Shown: positions 1-6,629 of the stretch, in pieces
Numbering within the stretch: position 1 is the first letter of the stretch
Layout: each line of letters begins with the position of its first letter
NCBI GenBank assembly: GCA_028276345.1
Contig: JAPYWM010000037.1
Coordinates: 1-9,331 of the forward strand
DNA: 9,331 nucleotides
Source of the DNA: Sphingobacterium sp.
GTDB taxonomy: Bacteria; Bacteroidota; Bacteroidia; SpSt-205
Direction of reading: 5' to 3'
Notes under the pieces: generated by a model
Told to the model about the DNA's origin: nothing
The model's database searches: none
The model's input: only the letters and a program-made list of their open reading frames with translations
Translations under genes and position numbers: made by a program

Positions 1-495
1 GCGTATTCCTTGGCCGCTTCCGATCGGCGCAGCTAAGGGCATCACGGCGGCGCAGCCAATATCGGATAGGCGCCGGCAAACGATGGGATCATCCGGGGCA
101 TAGGCCAGCACTACAAAGCCCTCTTTCACCAGCTCCCGGGCCGCCTTCAAAAGCTCCTCGGTATCCGGCCACAAAAGGCGATCATCGCCGATCACTTCCA
201 GCTTGACCCAGTTGGTGTCCAGGGCTTCCCGGGCCATCTGTGCCATGAAGACCGCCTCCTCCGCCGTATAGCAGCCCGCTGTATTTGGCAAAAGCCGATA
301 CTTCCCAATGAGTAAGTCCAGGAAGGTCTGTTCCGGGTGCTTAAGGTCAATCCGGCGCACCGAGACAGTAACCAGCCCTGCTTGTCCTGCTTCCAGCGCC
401 TGCACCATCACTTCGGGTGAGGGGTAGCGCGAAGTACCCATCCAGAGCCGACTGGGAATCACTTCCCCCGCTATCAGCAGCTTATCGTCTGGCAT
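1..495 (-). CDS. thiG: Thiazole synthase ThiG (3' end cut by window edge)
   Basis: ThiG builds the thiazole phosphate ring of thiamine from 1-deoxy-D-xylulose 5-phosphate, dehydroglycine and the sulfur carried by ThiS, in the cytoplasm. I translated 165 residues from the minus strand; the family is usually about 255-265 long, so roughly 90 residues lie beyond the edge. Visible family features are NTAGCYTAEEAV (about 70-81), NWVKLEVIGDD (95-105), whose Lys98 corresponds to the Schiff-base lysine that holds the sugar, and the phosphate-binding stretch MPLAAPIGSGQGI (152-164). The start ATG at 495-493 overlaps the stop of the preceding aldehyde dehydrogenase gene as TGATG, which suggests translational coupling. 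An in-frame ATG two codons upstream (501-499) is an equally possible start. It is the last visible gene of the acnA unit; other thiamine genes may follow outside the window. Confidence 0.95.
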   Translation of the reverse strand, partial: MPDDKLLIAGEVIPSRLWMGTSRYPSPEVMVQALEAGQAGLVTVSVRRIDLKHPEQTFLDLLIGKYRLLPNTAGCYTAEEAVFMAQMAREALDTNWVKLEVIGDDRLLWPDTEELLKAARELVKEGFVVLAYAPDDPIVCRRLSDIGCAAVMPLAAPIGSGQGIR

Positions 496-1916
496 CACCA
501 TAATAACACTTTCGGCTCGGTGTATTCGAGTGTAGCGTACTTGACGCCTTCGCGGCCCAGGCCGGAGCCTTTCACGCCGCCGTAGGGGATATGGTCCAAT
601 CGCAACGTAGGCGGGGCATTATGGACGACGCCGCCTACCTCCAGCTCCTGCCAGGCTTTTTTGAGGGCGGTTTCGGACTGGGTGTAAAGGCCGGCTTGGA
701 GGCCGTACGGGGAGGCGTTAGTCAAGGCTATAGCCTCGTCTAAGCTCTCATAGGTGCGGATTTCCGCGTACGGGGCGAAGGCCTCCTCTCGCGCCAGGGC
801 ACACTGGGCCGGCACCTCCGTCAGGAGTATGGGCGCTATCAGGCGCTTCTCTGGATGGGTCTCCCCTGACAAAAGGTACTGGGCGCCGCCTATGCGGGCC
901 TCCATCAGCCAGGATTCTACGCGCTTGTAGGCTTTATCGTCTATCAGCGAGCTGTAATGGACGTTCTCATCCAGGGGGTCACCGCCTTTGAGCGTCTGTA
1001 CAGCCTGGCGATAGGCTTCTACAAAGTCTGAATAGAGCCTTCGCTGGACAAAGATGCGCTGGACCGAGATACAGACCTGTCCGCTATAGAGGTAGGCTGC
1101 TTCGGCGATAGCGTGCGCTGCAGTTTCTATTGCGGGGGGATCATGGACGATGACGGCGGCGCTGCCCCCCAGCTCCAAGAGGACTTTTTTTCTGGCGGCG
1201 AGGGTCTGAAGGTGCCATCCGACGGCGGCACTGCCCGTAAAGGAGAAAATCCTGAAGGCTGGGCTGCGCACGAGCTTTTCGGCCAGGGGAGGGTCGGCAA
1301 GCAGCACGGTGAGCGCCTGGGGCGGCCAGCCTGCTTCTAAGAGGGCCTCAGCCAGCCAGAAGGCCGTAAGGGGGGCCTGCGGCGCCGGCTTGAGTGTTAT
1401 CGCGCAGCCTGCCACCACCGCTGGGATGACCTTATGCAGGACGAGATTCAAGGGGAAGTTGAAGGGCGTGATAGCCAGAAGCGGGCCGGCGGGCTTTCTT
1501 TGAACGAGCGCCAGGCGACCTCGCAGGGCGTCGCTCAGGTCGGCAGGGAGGACTTCGCCGGCGAGGGTGCGCACCAGATCGCGTCCGGTGGTGATGGTAA
1601 CAAGGCCCCGTTCTACTTCCAGGCGGGCATATCGGAGGGGCTTAGCGGCTTCCCGGGCGATTAGACGGGCGACGGATTCTTTTTCTGATAGAAGGCGCTG
1701 AGAGAGTTTATCCAGGATGGCGTAGCGCTCCGCTGTACTGAGGCGGGCTGCTGCGGCTTGAGCGGCTGGCTGCCCTGCTATCACCCGTTCAATGTGGTCG
1801 GCCTCCGCATACGCCACTTCCCCCAGGACATCGCCATGATAAGGCGCATGCACGGGTCGGACATCCCGACTCTGTACCCACTCGCCCGCAATCAAAAGCG
1901 GCCGTAGCATACTCAC
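495..1916 (-). CDS. NAD(P)-dependent aldehyde dehydrogenase family protein
   Basis: A soluble aldehyde dehydrogenase of 473 residues that would oxidise an aldehyde to a carboxylate (or related product) with NAD(P)+. The core is complete: PFNFPLN (about 151-157, oxyanion Asn153), LKP with Lys176, FSFTGS (224-229) of the cofactor-binding fold, LELGG with general base Glu248, catalytic Cys282 in SGQVCISVQR, and EEAFAP (377-382). The GQVCISVQR and EEAFAP variants are reminiscent of the lactaldehyde/semialdehyde-like branch rather than classical GapN or betaine aldehyde dehydrogenases, but I cannot name the substrate. The first possible start is GTG at 1916, overlapping the nuoA stop as GTGA. An ATG at 1910 in the same frame has a purine-rich stretch (GAGAAGAG) at better spacing and may be the real start. 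The 3' end overlaps thiG by one base. No pathway partner nearby defines its role. Confidence 0.93.
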   Translation of the reverse strand: MSMLRPLLIAGEWVQSRDVRPVHAPYHGDVLGEVAYAEADHIERVIAGQPAAQAAAARLSTAERYAILDKLSQRLLSEKESVARLIAREAAKPLRYARLEVERGLVTITTGRDLVRTLAGEVLPADLSDALRGRLALVQRKPAGPLLAITPFNFPLNLVLHKVIPAVVAGCAITLKPAPQAPLTAFWLAEALLEAGWPPQALTVLLADPPLAEKLVRSPAFRIFSFTGSAAVGWHLQTLAARKKVLLELGGSAAVIVHDPPAIETAAHAIAEAAYLYSGQVCISVQRIFVQRRLYSDFVEAYRQAVQTLKGGDPLDENVHYSSLIDDKAYKRVESWLMEARIGGAQYLLSGETHPEKRLIAPILLTEVPAQCALAREEAFAPYAEIRTYESLDEAIALTNASPYGLQAGLYTQSETALKKAWQELEVGGVVHNAPPTLRLDHIPYGGVKGSGLGREGVKYATLEYTEPKVLLW

Positions 1917-2281
1917 AGCTCTTCTCGTGCCCAGTCAAAGACCTTCTCCTGCAGAAGGTAGATATAGCCTGCCGCTAAGATCGCCGTAAAAGTTACAAAT
2001 ACCCCCAGCGCCCACCGCGGGTCCTCCGGGAAAAACCCCACCCAGGGATATAAAAGCGCCAGCTCTACGTCAAACACGGTAAAAATCATGGCGACCTTGT
2101 AGTAGTGCACAGAGAAGCGGGGTCTTTCGGGGCCGATAGGGTCCATCCCGCTTTCGTAGGGGATGTTTTTGGAGGGATTTTTTCGGCGCATGGCGAGGAG
2201 GTCAGGGGCGAAGACAAACGCCACCCCCAGCACAAGCCCTACGCCCAGCATCACCAGCGCTGGCAGATATCCACTAAGCAT
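1913..2281 (-). CDS. nuoA: NADH-quinone oxidoreductase subunit A (complex I)
   Basis: NuoA (ND3-like) is a small membrane subunit of respiratory complex I at the junction of the peripheral and membrane arms, where its loop takes part in coupling quinone reduction to proton pumping. The 122-residue protein has three hydrophobic segments (about 6-29, 63-84, 90-111). It has the conserved loop PYESG (41-45) after the first, and FDVE (70-73) with the two conserved acidic residues Asp71 and Glu73 at the start of the second. Length is normal for the family. The start ATG overlaps the end of rsmG by 8 nt, and a TATCTTTG box lies 4 nt upstream of it, so it may be transcribed both with the operon and on its own. 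The odd point is isolation: nuoB and the other complex I genes normally follow nuoA, but here an aldehyde dehydrogenase does. Confidence 0.94.
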   Translation of the reverse strand: MLSGYLPALVMLGVGLVLGVAFVFAPDLLAMRRKNPSKNIPYESGMDPIGPERPRFSVHYYKVAMIFTVFDVELALLYPWVGFFPEDPRWALGVFVTFTAILAAGYIYLLQEKVFDWAREEL

Positions 2282-2873
2282 AGCGCAAAGATAAGACGCC
2301 CTTGCTCTGCAAGTAGGGATGGTCTATTACCTGCCGAAAGGGATGATAGGTGGCTTCCCAGCGGGGGGGGATGGGGGGTAGGGGTTCGCCCGCGTAGTAA
2401 TATACCCTACCTTCTGGCAGGAGGAGCTGCTTAGCCCAGGTGAGGAACTTCGGCAGGGGGGCTACCGCCCGCCCGACGATGTAGGGGAAACGCATGGGCA
2501 GGGTCTCTGCCCGGGCCCATTGCACCCGCACCCGCTCAGAAAGACCCAGCGCTTCTACCATGCGCTGTACCGCCTCCGCTTTCTTTCGGATGCTATCCAC
2601 TAAGAGAAATCGCAAGTCTGGCCGGGCGATCGCCAGCGGAATTCCCGGTAGCCCCCCGCCTGTTCCCAGGTCCAGCACCTCTGCCCCCTCTTCTATCGGC
2701 AAAAGACACAATATGAGCAGGGCGGGAAGCAGGTGATGCTCTCTCAGCGCCGCTATGTCCTTACGGGAGACGAGGTTGATAGTAGCATTGACTTCGCGCA
2801 GGAGGCGCTCATAGGCGGTCAGCGCTTCCTGCACCGGGGGGGTGAGGAAGGGATGCAGGCAAGGTGCCCACAC
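2274..2873 (-). CDS. rsmG: 16S rRNA (guanine-527-N7)-methyltransferase RsmG (GidB)
   Basis: RsmG methylates N7 of G527 in 16S rRNA, in the 530 loop of the small subunit, using S-adenosylmethionine. The 199-residue protein matches the usual length of about 205. It shows the N-terminal INLVSRKD motif (32-39), the SAM-binding glycine loop DLGTGGGLPGIPL (68-80), the acidic end of strand 2 in LVDSIRKK (91-98), and GRAVAPL (134-140). The start is GTG at 2873, one base after the acnA stop; no ATG lies further upstream without entering acnA, and the N terminus reaches the usual family start. The region coding PLPPIPP (164-170) contains an eight-base C run on the coding strand. In many bacteria rsmG sits with mnmG or parAB; here it is embedded in a metabolic unit, so coupling to acnA translation is likely. 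Confidence 0.95.
   Translation of the reverse strand: MWAPCLHPFLTPPVQEALTAYERLLREVNATINLVSRKDIAALREHHLLPALLILCLLPIEEGAEVLDLGTGGGLPGIPLAIARPDLRFLLVDSIRKKAEAVQRMVEALGLSERVRVQWARAETLPMRFPYIVGRAVAPLPKFLTWAKQLLLPEGRVYYYAGEPLPPIPPRWEATYHPFRQVIDHPYLQSKGVLSLRYA
2286..2293 (-). promoter_or_regulatory. Putative -7 promoter box of nuoA (TATCTTTG)
   Basis: On the minus strand TATCTTTG ends 4 nt before the nuoA ATG. It fits TAnnTTTG, the -7 element known from Bacteroidota, and the position matches the boxes before acnA, the MNT-HEPN gene, moxR and the permease gene. It lies inside the last codons of rsmG, so it would be an internal promoter. No clear -33 element was identified. Confidence 0.5.
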
Positions 2874-2874
2874 G

Positions 2875-5568
2875 TTAGTTCAAAAACTGCGTGCGCAGCA
2901 CGTAATGCAGCACGCCACCGTGCTGGTAGTAGGTGATTTCCACGTCGGAGCGGAGGTTGGCGATGACGGAGAAGGTCTTTTTCGTACCGGTGGCGGGGTC
3001 TAAGGCTTCCACGGAGAGGTGCTTTTGGGGGGTGAGGCCGTCGGCGATGCCCCGGATGGTGTAGATTTCTTTGCCGGTGAGGCCGAGGGTCTGGGCGTTT
3101 TCGCCGGGGCGGAATTGCAAGGGGAGCACACCCATACCGACGAGATTGCTGCGGTGGATACGCTCGTAACTTTCGGCAATAACCGCTCGAATCCCCAGGA
3201 GCGTGGTACCTTTAGCTGCCCAGTCGCGGGAAGAGCCGCTACCATACTCTTTCCCAGCCAGGACGATCAGAGGCGTTTTTTCTGCCTGATAGCGCATGGC
3301 GGCTTCGTACACGGTTAGCACCTCTCCGGTGGGATGGTAGAGTGTCCACCCGCCTTCCCGGTCTACGAGCATATTGCGCAGGCGCACGTTGGCGAAGGTC
3401 CCCCGAATCATCACCTCGTGGTTGCCCCGTCGTGCCCCGTAAGAGTTGAAGTCTTTCGGGGAGATGCCGTGTGCGATGAGATACTCTCCTGCCGGACTGG
3501 AAGAGGCAATAGACCCCGCCGGCGAAATGTGGTCCGTCGTAATAGAATCCCCCAGCATAAGCAGCACACGCGCCCCCTCGATATCCTGCAGAGGCGGCAC
3601 GGCCCGGGTTACCTCCTCAAAGAAGGGCGCTTTCCGAATGTATGTAGAGGCTGGGTCCCACGTATACAGGTCCCCCGTCGGCGCAGGCAGGGCTCTCCAG
3701 GCCTCTTCACCCTCAAAGATTCGGGCGTAGTTCTGACGGAAATCTTCGGGGTCAACGACTTTTTCCATGAGGTCTTTGAGCTCGTCGGGGGAAAACCAGA
3801 TATCGCGCAGGTAGACGGGGTAGCCATCGGGGTCGTAGCCGATGGGTTCGGTCTCAAAGTCTATGTCGGTGCGGCCGGCGAGGGCGTACGCCACCACCAG
3901 GGGCGGTGAGGCGAGGAAGTTCATTTTGACCTGGGGGTGGACGCGAGCCTCAAAGTTGCGGTTGCCGGAGAGGACGGCGGCCACGACGAGGTTTTTTTCC
4001 TGGATGGCTTGGGAGACGGCGGATGGCAGCGCGCCGCTATTTCCGATGCAGGTGGTGCAGCCATAGCCTGCCACATGGAAGCGCAGGGCTTCCAGATAGG
4101 GGAGAAGGCCGCTTTTTTCTAAGTAGCGGGTCACGACGCGAGAGCCTGGGGCCAGGCTGGTCTTGACCCAGGGCTTGGGACGAAGGCCCATGGCTACGGC
4201 TTTCTTGGCGACCAGCCCAGCCGCCAGCATCACGGAGGGGTTGGAAGTATTGGTGCAGCTGGTGATGGCAGCTATGACCACATCGGCATCCCGCAGGAGG
4301 TATTCGCTATCGCCAGCCGAGAGGTGGGCAAAGCCATTTTGGGGTAGGTGCGTCTGCGAGAGCGTGAGGGGCTGCGGCGCCACCGGATGAAGCTGCTTTT
4401 GAAAGTTCTTTTCCAGGGTGGTTTGGACGGCGCTTTTTACGGTGGTCAGGGGAATGCGGTCCTGAGGCCGTCGCGGACCCGCCACCGAGGGTTCTACCGC
4501 ACTCAGGTCCAGTTCTACCACCTGCGTGTAAACTGGACTTTCCTCTGGCCTGCGCCAAAGATGATTCGCCTGCGCATACGCCCGAATCTGCGCTACCTTC
4601 TCCGGCGAGCGCCCCGTCAGCGATAGGTACGTTAGCGTCTGTTCATCTATGGGGAAGTAGGTTACCGTACAGCCAAACTCCGGCGACATGTTGGAGATAG
4701 TGGCCCGGTCTGGAACCGTCAGATGATCCAGGCCTGGCCCAAAAACCTCGACAAACTTATCTACCACGCCCACCTTGCGTAGAAGTTCTGTGATAGTAAG
4801 CACGAGGTCTGTGGCCGTTACGCCGGGCCGCAGCTGTCCTGTGAGCCGCAGGCCGATCACTTCCGGGCAAGGAAAGTAAAACGCCTGCCCCAGCAGGGCT
4901 GCTTCCGCCTCTATGCCGCCTACCCCCCAGGCAATCACGCCGATCCCATTGACCATGGGTGTATGCGAGTCCGTCCCCACCAGCGTATCCGGGAAAAGCC
5001 ACCCATCCCGCTCCGTAATCACGTCCGATAGATATTCCAGATTTACCTGGTGCACGATTCCCATCCCCGGCGGCACAATCCGAAAGTTATCAAAAGCTTG
5101 CTGGGCCCATTTTAGAAACTGATAGCGTTCGCGATTTTGCTCGTATTCGCGTTGGATATTGCGCTGGAGGGCCAAGGCACTCCCGAAAGAATCCACTTGT
5201 ACCGAGTGGTCAATGACCAGGTCTACGGGGACGAGCGGATTAATCCGGCGGGGGTTGCCACCCTGCTTAGCTACTGCTTCCCGCAGAGAGGCTAAGTCTA
5301 CTACGGCCGGTACTCCAGTAAAATCCTGCATCAGCACGCGGCTGGGAATAAAAGCTATCTCGTCGTCAGCCCCAGGCTTGCCATCCCACTTTTGAAAGGG
5401 TGATAGGTGCGCTTGAGTAACCTTGAAGTCATCCAGATTGCGAAGGGCGTTTTCTAAAAGGATGCGAAGACTGTAGGGGAGCTTCGCAAGGGGGATGTTG
5501 AGCTGGTTTGCAGCTTCGCTGAGGCTGATGTAATGCCGGCCATCAAGCTGTGCCTGCCATCGCTTCAT
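2875..5568 (-). CDS. acnA: Aconitate hydratase, AcnA/IRP1 type
   Basis: A TCA-cycle enzyme that interconverts citrate and isocitrate through cis-aconitate with a [4Fe-4S] cluster, in the cytoplasm. The 897-residue length and domain order match the AcnA/IRP1 branch, not AcnB or the mitochondrial type. Cluster ligands are Cys438 in ITSCTNTSNP and Cys504 and Cys507 in GYGCTTC. Other signatures are FTGVPAVVD (83-91), VGTDSHTPM (197-205), LAPGSRVV (472-479), SGNRNFEARVHP (534-545), GDSITTDHISPAGSI (673-687), the swivel-domain NSYGARRGNHEVM (708-720) and the active-site loop YGSGSSRDWAAKG (775-787) with Ser779 and Arg781. The ATG at 5568 has a TACCTTTG box 4 nt upstream and no Shine-Dalgarno, suggesting a leaderless mRNA. 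It is the first gene of the minus-strand unit; the rsmG start follows its TAA by one base. Members of this branch can bind RNA when the cluster is lost; nothing here tests that. Confidence 0.98.
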   Translation of the reverse strand: MKRWQAQLDGRHYISLSEAANQLNIPLAKLPYSLRILLENALRNLDDFKVTQAHLSPFQKWDGKPGADDEIAFIPSRVLMQDFTGVPAVVDLASLREAVAKQGGNPRRINPLVPVDLVIDHSVQVDSFGSALALQRNIQREYEQNRERYQFLKWAQQAFDNFRIVPPGMGIVHQVNLEYLSDVITERDGWLFPDTLVGTDSHTPMVNGIGVIAWGVGGIEAEAALLGQAFYFPCPEVIGLRLTGQLRPGVTATDLVLTITELLRKVGVVDKFVEVFGPGLDHLTVPDRATISNMSPEFGCTVTYFPIDEQTLTYLSLTGRSPEKVAQIRAYAQANHLWRRPEESPVYTQVVELDLSAVEPSVAGPRRPQDRIPLTTVKSAVQTTLEKNFQKQLHPVAPQPLTLSQTHLPQNGFAHLSAGDSEYLLRDADVVIAAITSCTNTSNPSVMLAAGLVAKKAVAMGLRPKPWVKTSLAPGSRVVTRYLEKSGLLPYLEALRFHVAGYGCTTCIGNSGALPSAVSQAIQEKNLVVAAVLSGNRNFEARVHPQVKMNFLASPPLVVAYALAGRTDIDFETEPIGYDPDGYPVYLRDIWFSPDELKDLMEKVVDPEDFRQNYARIFEGEEAWRALPAPTGDLYTWDPASTYIRKAPFFEEVTRAVPPLQDIEGARVLLMLGDSITTDHISPAGSIASSSPAGEYLIAHGISPKDFNSYGARRGNHEVMIRGTFANVRLRNMLVDREGGWTLYHPTGEVLTVYEAAMRYQAEKTPLIVLAGKEYGSGSSRDWAAKGTTLLGIRAVIAESYERIHRSNLVGMGVLPLQFRPGENAQTLGLTGKEIYTIRGIADGLTPQKHLSVEALDPATGTKKTFSVIANLRSDVEITYYQHGGVLHYVLRTQFLN

Positions 5569-5572
5569 ACGG

Positions 5573-5580
5573 CAAAGGTA
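5573..5580 (-). promoter_or_regulatory. acnA: Putative -7 promoter box of acnA (TACCTTTG)
   Basis: TACCTTTG on the minus strand ends 4 nt before the acnA ATG and fits the Bacteroidota TAnnTTTG element. If the usual geometry holds, transcription would begin at or within a few bases of the start codon. It stands back to back with the box of the divergent MNT-HEPN gene, with 43 nt between the two boxes. No convincing TTG -33 element was seen at the usual spacing. Confidence 0.6.
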
Positions 5581-5623
5581 AGAGCCAAGACGGAATATCC
5601 CTGCGCTCGTCTGCTAAAAACCC

Positions 5624-5631
5624 TACATTTG
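5624..5631 (+). promoter_or_regulatory. Putative -7 promoter box of the MNT-HEPN gene (TACATTTG)
   Basis: TACATTTG ends 5 nt before the ATG at 5637, with AGAAG between. It fits TAnnTTTG and supports 5637 as the true start, because the in-frame ATG at 5550 lies upstream of this box and inside acnA. The -33 element is not evident. Confidence 0.6.
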
Positions 5632-5636
5632 AGAAG

Positions 5637-6428
5637 ATGACTGCGCTGCCGCCCGACCTTCTTGGGGTGCTTAGGGCTGAGATAGCTCGGCAGGGGCTGA
5701 CGCTTAGGCAGGTGGTTCTGTTTGGTTCTCGGGCGAAGGGCACCCATCGTCCGGATAGCGACTGGGACCTTTTGATTATTCTTCGGGAAACGTTAGACTC
5801 GTCCGCGAAGCGCCGGTTTCTTACCCGCTTAGAAGAGGCTCTTCGTGCCAACGGCATCCCCACCGATCTGATTCTCGTCTCGGAGTCCGAGCTGCCTTAT
5901 AAGGCCGCCTGCGTGGGGAATATCACGCACTATGCTTTGCAGGAGGGTATTTCTGGGATTCCGGTTTCCTCCGCTTGGGCTATGGACAAAATCCTCAACC
6001 AAGAAGACATTATGGCCATGCACCAGGAAGAAGCCCATCACTGGCTGGCTCATGCCAGGAGCGATATTCGGCTGGGCAGGTTAGCCCTGGAACTTTACAA
6101 GGAGGATGCCCCCTCTCTCGGGGCCGCTGCTTTTCATGCCCAGCAGGCCGCTGAGAAAGCCCTCAAAGCCTTTCTCATCTTTCATCAGCAGCCTTTCCCC
6201 AAAACCCACAGCATTAAGGAGCTCCTGCAGCTCTGCGCCAAGATAGACCCTGCCTTTGCCCCGCTCGTGGAAGAGAGTTATGATGTACTTAGCCAGTACG
6301 TGACGCAGGGACGGTATCCGGATATGTTTCAGCCGCCCACGCTGGAAGAGGCACAAGAATCCCTTCGCAAAACTGAAATGTTATTTGATTTTGTTTGGCA
6401 GAAACTCTCCTCTGCTGCCTTCTGGTGA
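5637..6428 (+). CDS. Fused minimal nucleotidyltransferase (MNT) - HEPN domain protein
   Basis: A 263-residue protein joining two modules that usually occur as separate neighbouring genes in MNT/HEPN toxin-antitoxin type pairs. Residues 1 to about 105 are a polymerase-beta-like minimal nucleotidyltransferase: FGSRAKG (29-35), metal-binding Asp42 and Asp44 in SDWDLLIIL, and a third acidic residue, Asp77, in TDLIL. All catalytic residues therefore seem present. Residues about 130-255 are an alpha-helical HEPN domain of the COG2250 type, with AAFHAQQAAEKALKAFL (164-180), KTHSI (189-193) and GRYPD (225-229). I see no R-x4-6-H motif in this half, the usual RNase signature of toxic HEPN domains. A likely role is nucleotide transfer (for example AMPylation) onto its own HEPN half or another target, but this is inference. 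I rejected the upstream ATG at 5550. The gene ends with TGA immediately before a decayed relic of a second MNT sequence. It may also be a stand-alone nucleotidyltransferase of unknown substrate. Confidence 0.85.
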   Translation: MTALPPDLLGVLRAEIARQGLTLRQVVLFGSRAKGTHRPDSDWDLLIILRETLDSSAKRRFLTRLEEALRANGIPTDLILVSESELPYKAACVGNITHYALQEGISGIPVSSAWAMDKILNQEDIMAMHQEEAHHWLAHARSDIRLGRLALELYKEDAPSLGAAAFHAQQAAEKALKAFLIFHQQPFPKTHSIKELLQLCAKIDPAFAPLVEESYDVLSQYVTQGRYPDMFQPPTLEEAQESLRKTEMLFDFVWQKLSSAAFW

Positions 6429-6604
6429 GACCCTTCACCCTTTCCCGCCCGGTTAGACCCGTCCGCCAAGCGCCGGCTGCTTGTCCGGCTGAGCGCATAC
6501 CGTCTTCCCGCAGATTTGACTTAGCTCTTGAAGGCCGAGCTGCCCCACAAAGCTGCCTGGGTAGGGACGCCCTATGCCCTCTGAGGGTGTCTGCGTACCT
6601 TTTG
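6429..6604 (+). pseudogene. Decayed relic of a second MNT nucleotidyltransferase gene
   Basis: The stretch after the MNT-HEPN stop is not random spacer. Bases 6452-6476 match 5792-5816 at 23 of 25 positions, and 6535-6567 match 5887-5919 at 26 of 33. In the same frame the relic reads LDPSAKRRLLVRL, then ADLT, a stop (TAG, 6522-6524), then AELPHKAAWVGT and PYAL before TGA (6582-6584). The intact gene has LDSSAKRRFLTRL, TDLI, SELPYKAACVGN and HYAL. Net deletions of 12 and 6 nt keep the frame; a later one of 2 nt breaks it. Weaker similarity (GAGGGT...TCTG) continues to about 6604. Several differences are synonymous, so the copy had probably diverged as a working paralogue before it died. The start of the relic is uncertain (6429-6450), and no HEPN part remains. 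Confidence 0.8.
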
Positions 6605-6617
6605 TGGGCGAATCCCC

Positions 6618-6625
6618 TACCTTTG
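6618..6625 (+). promoter_or_regulatory. Putative -7 promoter box of the moxR-glpK unit (TACCTTTG)
   Basis: TACCTTTG ends 4 nt before the GTG at 6630, with CAAG between. It fits the Bacteroidota TAnnTTTG element and favours GTG 6630 over the in-frame GTG at 6636. A near copy with one extra T (TACCTTTTG, 6596-6604) lies just upstream at the edge of the pseudogene relic and may be chance. Confidence 0.58.
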
Positions 6626-6629
6626 CAAG

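Noticed and set aside
3334..3909. Long open frame antisense to acnA (191 codons)
   Set aside because: It is a shadow of the well-supported acnA frame, has no recognisable domain and no promoter box; GC-rich genes often leave such open antisense frames.
4752..4759. TAnnTTTG match (TAAGTTTG) on the minus strand inside acnA
   Set aside because: No start codon of a credible gene follows; it is within the expected chance background.
5550..5636. Possible 29-residue N-terminal extension of the MNT-HEPN protein from an ATG at 5550
   Set aside because: It would overlap the acnA start and run through both promoter boxes, and the extra residues do not resemble MNT proteins; the ATG at 5637 follows a TACATTTG box.
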